This document shows, one piece after another, positions 1-5,049 of a DNA stretch of 6,833 bases. The notes beneath the pieces were generated by a model, which was not told the DNA's origin, did not search any database, and saw only the letters and a list, made by a program, of their open reading frames with translations. Positions within the stretch are counted from its first letter, which is position 1, and each line of letters begins with the position of its first letter. The position numbers and the translations under genes are program-made. The DNA is from an uncultured Lachnospiraceae bacterium (GTDB taxonomy: Bacteria > Bacillota_A > Clostridia > Lachnospirales > Lachnospiraceae): the NCBI GenBank assembly GCA_900556645.1, contig USPJ01000060.1, forward strand, positions 1-6,833. Direction: 5' to 3'.

Positions 1-571
1 TGTTGACATTCTCACATATACAGCGGTAAAACTCAGCGGATTCCCTGAAAACAGGGTAATCGGTTCAGGTACAGTGCTTGATACAGCCAGATTAAAAGAG
101 GCACTGGGTTCACATCTCCAGGTGGACAGCCGAAGTGTTCATGCATTTATAATCGGTGAACATGGTGACAGCGAGATTGCCGCATGGAGCAGTGCCAATG
201 TGTCGGGAATTCCGATTCACAGATTTTGTGAAATGCGGGGATATTGTGACCATGACGGGGCTATGGACCGCATAGCGGAAACTGTGAAAAACAGTGCCTA
301 TGAAATCATAGAAAAGAAGCAGGCGACCAACTATGGTATTGCCATGGCAATCCGTCGTATCTGCGAAGCCATTGTGCGGGATGAAAAATCTATTTTGCCG
401 GTTTCCGGTTTGATGGAAGGAGAATATGGAATCGAAAATGTGGCACTTAGTATGCCGGCAATTATCGGAAAGGACGGTATTGAAAAAAAGGTGCCGGTTT
501 CCCTAAGCTGGGAAGAGCAGGAAGCCTTAAAAGAATCGGCAAAAACTTTAAGAGAGATTCTGGAGCAGTAG
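1..571 (+). CDS. ldh: L-lactate dehydrogenase, C-terminal part (5' end outside window)
   Basis: NAD-dependent L-lactate dehydrogenase, a cytoplasmic enzyme that interconverts pyruvate and L-lactate and reoxidises NADH in fermentation. The reading frame is open from base 2 (189 residues visible of a usual ~315), so the NAD-binding Rossmann half is missing. What remains is the substrate domain. VLDTARLK carries the family's Asp168 and Arg171 (substrate carboxylate), IIGEHGDSE carries the catalytic His195, and the ATNYGIAMA segment carries the Thr246 position. The AAWSSANVSGIP stretch after the catalytic His resembles LDH more than malate dehydrogenase, although the discriminating residue 102 is outside the window. 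At the fructose-1,6-bisphosphate site known in allosteric bacterial LDHs, His188 is kept (SVHAF) but position 173 is Lys rather than Arg; whether activation is retained is open. The TAG stop lies in the loop of the terminator hairpin. Confidence 0.95.
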   Translation, partial: VDILTYTAVKLSGFPENRVIGSGTVLDTARLKEALGSHLQVDSRSVHAFIIGEHGDSEIAAWSSANVSGIPIHRFCEMRGYCDHDGAMDRIAETVKNSAYEIIEKKQATNYGIAMAIRRICEAIVRDEKSILPVSGLMEGEYGIENVALSMPAIIGKDGIEKKVPVSLSWEEQEALKESAKTLREILEQ

Positions 572-590
572 TCTTCGGAATCTCTTTCTT
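551..590 (+). terminator. Probable intrinsic terminator of ldh
   Basis: Bases 553-565 pair with 573-585 (13 bp including two G-U pairs, extendable by two more) around a 7-base loop at 566-572, followed by TTTCTT. The left arm is made of the last codons of ldh and the stop codon sits in the loop. The U-tract is interrupted by a C, so efficiency may be moderate. The last two T residues are also the start of the -35 element of the next promoter. Confidence 0.65.
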
Positions 591-616
591 GCATTTGAGA
601 GGGAATCTATTATAAT
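589..616 (+). promoter_or_regulatory. Sigma-A-type promoter for the aldo/keto reductase
   Basis: TTGCAT at 589-594 and a perfect TATAAT at 611-616 are separated by 16 bases. Transcription would start near 623, leaving a leader of roughly 37 bases before the ATG at 660. The ATG at 615 lies inside the -10 box, so it would not be in this transcript; this supports the downstream start for the reductase. Confidence 0.7.
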
Positions 617-659
617 GAAGGAAGATACATTGAAAACAACGAGTATGAAGGGGAATAAG

Positions 660-1838
660 ATGTTATATCGGACAAATCAGAAAAACAATCAAAAGCTGTC
701 TATCTTAGGGTATGGCTGTCTGCGTTTTACTAAGCGGGGCGGAGTCATTGATCAGGAAAAAGCAGAGCGGGAAATGAAGGCTGCCGTAGAAGCGGGAGTC
801 AATTATTTTGATACGGCTTATACATACGGAGGAAGTGAGGTCTGTCTGGGAAAATTTCTGGCAAAGGGTTATCGGGATAAGGTAAACATTGCCACTAAGC
901 TGCCTCATTATTATGTAAAGAAAATGGAGGACATGGAGCGGTATTTTAACGAACAGTTGGAGCGGTTACAGACGGACCATGTGGAATACTACCTTATGCA
1001 TATGCTGAATGATGTGGCTACATGGGAACGGTTGGTATCCTTGGGCATGCAAGAGTGGATAGCAAAGAAGAAGGCAGAGGGAAAGATTCAGAATATCGGA
1101 TTTTCTTTCCATGGAGGAACCACCCAGTTTTTGAAAATCATAGATGCCTATGACTGGGATTTTTGCCAGATTCAGTTTAATTACATGGATGAACATTCTC
1201 AGGCGGGGCTTGCCGGATTAAAGTATGCCAATCAAAAGGGGATTCCGGTAATTATTATGGAGCCTTTGCGGGGAGGACGACTGGTGCAGGGCTTGCCGGA
1301 AAATGCCAAAAAGATATTTGAGAAAGCGACTCCAAAACGAAGTCCGGCAGAATGGGGACTCCGCTGGGTGTGGAATCACCCGGAGGTAAATGTGATTCTC
1401 TCCGGTATGAATGATATTGCTCAGGTGGAGGAAAACATCAGAATCGCTTCCGAGGCAGAGGCAGACGCCTTTGGCACAGATGAGCTAGAACTGTTTGAAA
1501 AGGTCAAAAAAGAGATTAATAAAAAAATCAAAGTGGGTTGTACCGGCTGCGGCTATTGTATGCCATGTCCTCAAGGTGTGGATATTCCTGGATGTTTTTC
1601 GGCATACAATACCAGGTACACCGATAGCTGGTTTGGCGGATTAAAGGCATATTTTATGTGCACTACATTAAGAACTAATGAAACCAATGCGTCAAAATGC
1701 ATACAATGCGGAAAATGCGAGCAGCACTGTCCCCAGCAGATACCGATTCGGGAGAAATTAAAGGATGTAAAAAAGCATATGGAAGGACCAGTTTACCATG
1801 TGGCGAGATTTGTAGCAAAGAAGACCAGAAAGGATTAA
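660..1838 (+). CDS. Aldo/keto reductase with C-terminal 4Fe-4S ferredoxin-like domain
   Basis: Predicted cytoplasmic oxidoreductase of the aldo/keto reductase fold fused to a ferredoxin-like module (392 residues); substrate unknown. The ATG at 660 is chosen because an AAGGGG ribosome-binding site ends about 6 bases before it, the protein then begins MLYRTN as is usual in this family, and the ATG at 615 overlaps the -10 box. The TIM-barrel part (about 1-280) shows the catalytic tetrad: Asp51 and Tyr56 in DTAYTYGGSE, Lys80 in IATKLP and His114 in YYLMHM. The C-terminal part has two cysteine groups, Cys294/297/300/303 (CxxCxxCxxCP) and Cys347/350/353/357 (CxxCxxCxxxCP), so it probably binds two iron-sulphur clusters. 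The barrel may take electrons through these clusters as well as from NAD(P)H; that is inference. It appears monocistronic, with its own promoter and terminator. Confidence 0.93.
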   Translation: MLYRTNQKNNQKLSILGYGCLRFTKRGGVIDQEKAEREMKAAVEAGVNYFDTAYTYGGSEVCLGKFLAKGYRDKVNIATKLPHYYVKKMEDMERYFNEQLERLQTDHVEYYLMHMLNDVATWERLVSLGMQEWIAKKKAEGKIQNIGFSFHGGTTQFLKIIDAYDWDFCQIQFNYMDEHSQAGLAGLKYANQKGIPVIIMEPLRGGRLVQGLPENAKKIFEKATPKRSPAEWGLRWVWNHPEVNVILSGMNDIAQVEENIRIASEAEADAFGTDELELFEKVKKEINKKIKVGCTGCGYCMPCPQGVDIPGCFSAYNTRYTDSWFGGLKAYFMCTTLRTNETNASKCIQCGKCEQHCPQQIPIREKLKDVKKHMEGPVYHVARFVAKKTRKD

Positions 1839-1860
1839 GAGGGAACTCTTAATCCTTTTT
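1829..1860 (+). terminator. Strong intrinsic terminator after the aldo/keto reductase
   Basis: A perfect 13-bp stem (1829-1841 with 1846-1858) encloses a GGAA loop, which fits the stable GNRA tetraloop class, and runs into TTTTT at 1856-1860. The reductase's last codons and its TAA stop (1836-1838) lie in the left arm. This should isolate the reductase from the sigma-factor operon downstream. Confidence 0.93.
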
Positions 1861-1894
1861 AAGTGAGGGAATACAACTTATCATATGACTAAGT

Positions 1895-1957
1895 AAAATT
1901 TAAATTTAAAAATTTTTGCAAAACCTGAAGACATTTTAGAAACACACTCGTTATAAT
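1895..1957 (+). promoter_or_regulatory. Promoter region of the sigma-factor operon
   Basis: A perfect TATAAT lies at 1952-1957, with a weak -35 (AAGACA, 1928-1933) 18 bases upstream. An A/T-rich tract at about 1895-1923 (AAAATTTAAATTT and onward) could serve as an UP element. Overlapping this, TGAAGAC (1926-1932), 16 bases, then CGTTAT (1949-1954) resembles the TGAAAC-N16-CGT pattern of Firmicute ECF promoters, so a housekeeping and an autoregulated ECF promoter may share the site. TATAAT is clear; the -35 assignment is not. Confidence 0.5.
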
Positions 1958-1982
1958 AGATGAGCAGATAAGAAACAAGAGA

Positions 1983-2001
1983 AAGGAGGCGGGTAAAAAT
2001 C
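1983..2001 (+). promoter_or_regulatory. Shine-Dalgarno and unusual ATC start of the sigma factor
   Basis: A full AAGGAGG at 1983-1989 is followed 9 bases later by ATC (1999-2001) in the sigma-factor frame. The same motif in the next genes of the operon stands 9, 7 and 8 bases before an ATG. No ATG, GTG or TTG lies between this site and the TTG at 2029, which has no ribosome-binding site at a useful distance. The start is therefore inferred to be ATC, a rare IF3-sensitive type of initiation codon, or a mutated or misread ATG. Confidence 0.6.
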
Positions 2002-2508
2002 AATCAGGAAGAACAATTCAAAGAACTGTTGCAACGGTATGAAAAGCTGGTGTATTCCATTTGCTATCGCATGGTGAAAAATCCCTTTGATGCACAGGAT
2101 TTGACACAGGAAACATTTTTATCCGTCTATAAAAAGTTACCGGAATTTGATGGAACCTACGAAAGGGCATGGATATGCAAGATAGCTACCAACAAAAGTC
2201 TGGATTATATGAAGCAGGCGGCGAGAAAGACGGAACCACAGGAGGAAGTCTATTTTGAGGAAATGCAGGATGAACGTGCCGGTCCCGAGGAAGCTTATCT
2301 GCAGCGGGAGGCCAAGGAACAGGTACTGACCATCTGTAAGGCGTTGAAGCCGCCTTATGACAGGATTGCCACAGAGCATTATTACAAAGAAAAGACGGCA
2401 AAGGAAATTGCCGAGGAATCGGGGCAGAATCTGAAAACGGTTCAAACTCAGATATATCGTGCAAAAGCATTGATTAAAAAACAGATGGAAGGAGGATGCG
2501 GAACATGA
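1999..2508 (+). CDS. ECF-type RNA polymerase sigma factor (sigma-70 family)
   Basis: Alternative sigma factor that would direct RNA polymerase to a dedicated promoter set, held inactive by the anti-sigma factor encoded next. Read from ATC at 1999 it has 169 residues, the usual size for the group. Region 2 spans roughly residues 12-77: YEKLVYSICYRMV, then DAQDLTQETF for core binding, then WICKIATNKSLDYMKQ for -10 recognition. Region 4 spans roughly 105-162, with the helix-turn-helix TAKEIAEESGQNLKTVQTQI for -35 recognition. Only a short acidic linker joins them and regions 1 and 3 are absent, which defines the ECF class. Starting at TTG 2029 would give 159 residues and trim the first helix; a CTG at 2026 is another weak possibility. 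The stop overlaps the anti-sigma ATG as ATGA. The regulon and ECF subgroup cannot be told from the sequence. Confidence 0.92.
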   Translation: MNQEEQFKELLQRYEKLVYSICYRMVKNPFDAQDLTQETFLSVYKKLPEFDGTYERAWICKIATNKSLDYMKQAARKTEPQEEVYFEEMQDERAGPEEAYLQREAKEQVLTICKALKPPYDRIATEHYYKEKTAKEIAEESGQNLKTVQTQIYRAKALIKKQMEGGCGT

Positions 2509-2999
2509 GAAACGGAGAAGAAAACATACATATTACAGAAGAACAATGGATACGGTTTTCTCAGGGAAAAATGACCGAAGCGGAAGAGGAAAAGCTGTAT
2601 CAGCACATCGGAAGCTGTACCTATTGTGCAGAAGAATTTTCCAAAATCATAGAGCAGGATTTTTCCCTGGAGCCGCCCAAATATCTGGAAGAAGAGATAT
2701 TGGAGCGGACAAAACGGGTGGATGTACAGGCAGTTGTGGCAGCAAAGAAGACATCCAAGAAAATGCAGCTTTTGGTTTATAGTTTAAAAGTCGGATTCGC
2801 AGTAGCCGCATCCATCTTTTTGCTGACCATGACCACACAGATTGACCAAATTCAAGTAATGCAGCAGATGCCCAAAAGAGCTGAGACGGAAATGTCTATT
2901 ACGGAAAAATTGAACCATGGCAGTAATCGTTTCACAAGTGGATTAAAAGAGATGACAAATGGATTCCTGAATTGGAATAGCAAGGAGGAAGAAAAATGA
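2505..2999 (+). CDS. Membrane-anchored zinc-finger (HC2/ZAS-type) anti-sigma factor
   Basis: Likely anti-sigma factor that binds and inhibits the sigma factor encoded immediately upstream. The start at 2505 (164 residues) is preferred over ATG 2496 because AAGGAGG at 2489-2495 abuts 2496 directly but stands 9 bases from 2505, and the latter gives an ATGA overlap with the sigma stop. The N-terminal cytoplasmic domain has His34, Cys38 and Cys41 in an HxxxCxxC arrangement, the zinc-binding motif of the ZAS family. A single hydrophobic helix at about 89-109 (LLVYSLKVGFAVAASIFLL) follows a Lys-rich stretch, which suggests a cytoplasmic N-terminus. Roughly 55 residues then lie outside the membrane with no recognised sensor domain. 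Release could come from thiol oxidation or zinc loss at the CxxC, or from proteolysis in the membrane; neither can be decided here. Confidence 0.88.
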   Translation: MRNGEENIHITEEQWIRFSQGKMTEAEEEKLYQHIGSCTYCAEEFSKIIEQDFSLEPPKYLEEEILERTKRVDVQAVVAAKKTSKKMQLLVYSLKVGFAVAASIFLLTMTTQIDQIQVMQQMPKRAETEMSITEKLNHGSNRFTSGLKEMTNGFLNWNSKEEEK

Positions 3000-3538
3000 T
3001 AAAAAAGAAAAATAAGGGATGGACATTTATTTTTTCCCTAATACCGGGAGCAGGGGAAATGTATATGGGATTTATGAAGAGAGGACTCAGCATTATGGCT
3101 TTATTCTGGGGAGTGATTGCAGTAGCCACATGTCTGAATATCGGTCCGTTGACCATTGTATTGCCGGTAATCTGGTGTTACAGCTTTTTTGAAGTGCACA
3201 ATATGAATGGAATGACTGATGAAGAATTCTATGCTTTAGAAGATGATTATGTATTTCATCTGGGAGAGGAATCGTTCCGCAGTCGGATGAACGGAAGCCA
3301 GAATAAAATCATAGCAGCAATTTTGATTGTTGCGGGTATTTGTATTCTGTGGAGCCAGTTAGTGGATTGGATGCATCAATATATTTGGGCAATTCTTCCG
3401 GGAAGAATTGCAAATGCAATCGGAGCAGTTTTTGATACATTACCACAGATTGTCATTGCCATCCTATTGATTGCAGTGGGAATCCGCTTGATTAAAGGGA
3501 AGAAAAAGGAATTGGAAGAGAATGAAAAGGAGGAATAG
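2996..3538 (+). CDS. Multi-pass membrane protein with TM2-like N-terminus
   Basis: Integral membrane protein of 180 residues, function unknown. The start is set by AAGGAGG (2982-2988) seven bases upstream, and the ATG overlaps the anti-sigma stop (ATGA). The N-terminal half resembles TM2-domain proteins: a basic start, then IPGAGEMYMGFMKRG, the pattern in which a proline-glycine turn and an aromatic-glycine pair precede a helix. Hydrophobic segments lie at about 30-47, 50-65, 104-120 and 150-166, with a weaker one at 9-25. An acidic linker (about 74-92) separates the two halves, and the tail is highly charged (KGKKKELEENEKEE). Because it is translated with the sigma/anti-sigma pair it could help sense or relay the envelope signal, or be a target of the response; this is inference from position only. 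Confidence 0.8.
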   Translation: MIKKKNKGWTFIFSLIPGAGEMYMGFMKRGLSIMALFWGVIAVATCLNIGPLTIVLPVIWCYSFFEVHNMNGMTDEEFYALEDDYVFHLGEESFRSRMNGSQNKIIAAILIVAGICILWSQLVDWMHQYIWAILPGRIANAIGAVFDTLPQIVIAILLIAVGIRLIKGKKKELEENEKEE

Positions 3539-3541
3539 AAG

Positions 3542-3844
3542 ATGAAGACAAGACGGGTAGGAAGTATCAGCTGCGGAGTGCTGCTGATTGTATTCGGAAT
3601 TCTATTCATCATAAAAATATTTGTGCCCTCCATCTCTTATGCGAATATTATGAGATTCTGGCCGGTCATTCTGATTTCGTTAGGAGCCGAGATGCTTCTT
3701 TCCAACCGGAAAACATCGGAAGAGGTGGTTATAAAATATGACGGATGGGCAGTACTGATTACGATATTACTATTCTTTTTTGCAGTAGGAATGGGAATTG
3801 CGGAGTATTGTATGCAGTACGTACCGGGATGCGTAGCGTTTTAA
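3542..3844 (+). CDS. Small LiaI/LiaF-like (DUF5668-type) membrane protein
   Basis: A 100-residue membrane protein beginning 3 bases after the previous stop, with AAGGAGG at 3527-3533, 8 bases before its ATG. Three hydrophobic helices are visible at about 7-28, 36-53 and 69-87. The first two show the repeated pattern of the LiaI/LiaF-like membrane region: a glycine-rich helix (GVLLIVFGILFII), then FWPVILISLGAEMLL, where the WP pair and LISLG are typical. LiaF and its relatives take part in Firmicute responses to cell-envelope damage, but the extracytoplasmic-facing C-terminal domain of true LiaF is absent, so this is only the membrane module. It is the last gene of the operon, followed by a hairpin. 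Its place beside an ECF sigma and anti-sigma is consistent with an envelope-stress role, but no mechanism can be read from the sequence. Confidence 0.8.
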   Translation: MKTRRVGSISCGVLLIVFGILFIIKIFVPSISYANIMRFWPVILISLGAEMLLSNRKTSEEVVIKYDGWAVLITILLFFFAVGMGIAEYCMQYVPGCVAF

Positions 3845-3861
3845 AATAATATCTTTTTTCT

Positions 3862-3890
3862 AGGATACGGCATTGCCGTATCCTCTATTT
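3862..3890 (+). terminator. Probable terminator of the sigma-factor operon
   Basis: A perfect 10-bp inverted repeat (AGGATACGGC at 3862-3871 with its complement at 3875-3884) encloses ATT; the innermost pair probably stays open in RNA. The tail CTATTT is a poor U-tract, so termination may be partial and some readthrough towards dgt is possible. There is no T-run on the opposite side that would favour a minus-strand terminator. Confidence 0.6.
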
Positions 3891-3975
3891 ATCTATAAAT
3901 TTCCAAATATATTTAGAAAAAATATACGGGAGAGTAGCTAGGTATAAAAATAAATGTCGAAAAAAATAAAGGAAA

Positions 3976-4003
3976 TTCTGATTTGCCACAGAATTATTAA
4001 AAT
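3976..4003 (+). promoter_or_regulatory. Weak candidate promoter for dgt-dnaG
   Basis: The A/T-rich gap between the operon hairpin and dgt contains TAAAAT (3998-4003), a fair -10, with TTCTGA (3976-3981) 16 bases upstream as a poor -35. Transcription would begin near 4010. Other A/T-rich boxes such as TATAAA at 3943-3948 have no matching -35, so the promoter is not firmly located. Confidence 0.3.
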
Positions 4004-4029
4004 AGAGACTTTGCACTGTGGAGGAAAAT

Positions 4030-5037
4030 ATGTCAATCCGTGAGAACTTAGAGCAGATGGAGCAGATATATCTGAGCCCTTTTGCTACGAAAAGTGTAAA
4101 TTCAATAGGCAGAGACAGAGAAGAGCCGCAATGTGATATCCGTCCGGTGTTCCAGAGGGACCGGGACAGAATTTTGCATTGTAAGGCATTTCGTCGTTTA
4201 AAACACAAAACACAGGTTTTTTTGTCTCCTAAAGGCGACCACTACCGCACCCGGTTAACTCACACCTTAGAGGTATCCCAGAATGCCAGAACCATTGCAA
4301 AGGCATTGCGGTTAAATGAGGATTTGGTGGAGGCTATTGCTTTGGGACATGATTTGGGGCATACGCCTTTCGGTCATGCAGGAGAGCGTGTTTTAAATGA
4401 ACTCTGTGAGGAGGGCTACCGCCATAATGAGCAGAGTGTCAGAATTGTAGAAAAATTAGAGAAAGACGGTGAAGGACTGAACCTGACATGGGAGGTAAAG
4501 GACGGTATTCTGAATCATCAGACCGGTCTGATGCCTCATACGTTGGAAGGGAAAATTGTCCGTCTTTCGGATAAAATTGCGTATATCAACCATGATATCG
4601 ACGATGCCATTCGTGCCATGCTGCTGACGGAGGAGGAGATACCTCTGGAACTTCGGAAAACTTTGGGAATGACCACCAGAGAGCGGCTGGATACTCTGAT
4701 ACATAATATTATTACCAACAGTATCGGACAGGATGATATTCTGATGTCACCGGAGATATTGGAGGCAATGCAGGAATTGCGTCGGTTTATGTTTGAGAAA
4801 GTGTATATGAATCCCAGAGCAAAAGGCGAAGAAGAAAAGGCGGAGCGGCTTTTGCGGGAGCTTTACTTATATTATCTGGATCACATTGAAATCCTTCCGA
4901 CACAATATCAAAAGATGTGTGAGGAAGGAGAAAAAGCAGAGCGGGTGGTCTGCGATTATATTTCAGGAATGACAGACCAGTATGCAATCTCCAAGTATCG
5001 GGAATTCTTTTTACCGAAGGCTTGGGAAATCGGATAG
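4030..5037 (+). CDS. dgt: Deoxyguanosinetriphosphate triphosphohydrolase family protein (HD domain)
   Basis: HD-superfamily dNTP triphosphohydrolase; family members cleave dGTP or other dNTPs to the nucleoside and triphosphate, affecting dNTP pools and replication fidelity. The protein has 335 residues from ATG 4030, chosen because GGAGG (4020-4024) lies 5 bases upstream; the in-frame GTG at 4018 overlaps that site. The N-terminus has the family RPVFQRDRDRILHCKAFRRL stretch. The HD metal site is complete: His78 in THTLEV, His107-Asp108 in LGHDLGHTPFGH and Asp181 in RLSDKIAYINHD. The length is typical of the short clostridial form. Exact substrate choice and any allosteric dNTP activation cannot be inferred. 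It lies 12 bases before dnaG and is probably co-transcribed with it, placing a nucleotide-pool enzyme beside the replication primase. Confidence 0.93.
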   Translation: MSIRENLEQMEQIYLSPFATKSVNSIGRDREEPQCDIRPVFQRDRDRILHCKAFRRLKHKTQVFLSPKGDHYRTRLTHTLEVSQNARTIAKALRLNEDLVEAIALGHDLGHTPFGHAGERVLNELCEEGYRHNEQSVRIVEKLEKDGEGLNLTWEVKDGILNHQTGLMPHTLEGKIVRLSDKIAYINHDIDDAIRAMLLTEEEIPLELRKTLGMTTRERLDTLIHNIITNSIGQDDILMSPEILEAMQELRRFMFEKVYMNPRAKGEEEKAERLLRELYLYYLDHIEILPTQYQKMCEEGEKAERVVCDYISGMTDQYAISKYREFFLPKAWEIG

Positions 5038-5049
5038 AAAGGAGACAGA

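Noticed and set aside
615..659. Earlier in-frame ATG (615) as the aldo/keto reductase start
   Set aside because: It sits within the TATAAT box and the extra 15 residues look unlike the family; ATG 660 has AAGGGG at good spacing. AGAGGG at 598-603 gives it only a weak ribosome-binding site.
1960..1971. ATG at 1960, in frame with the sigma factor, as its true start
   Set aside because: A TAA stop follows after two codons (1969-1971), the ATG is only two bases past the -10 box and so probably precedes the transcription start, and the strong AAGGAGG lies after it.
2496..2504. ATG at 2496 as the anti-sigma start
   Set aside because: AAGGAGG directly abuts it with no spacing; ATG 2505 has 9 bases and forms the ATGA overlap seen again at the next junction.
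4018..4029. GTG at 4018 as the dgt start
   Set aside because: It overlaps the GGAGG ribosome-binding site that serves ATG 4030.
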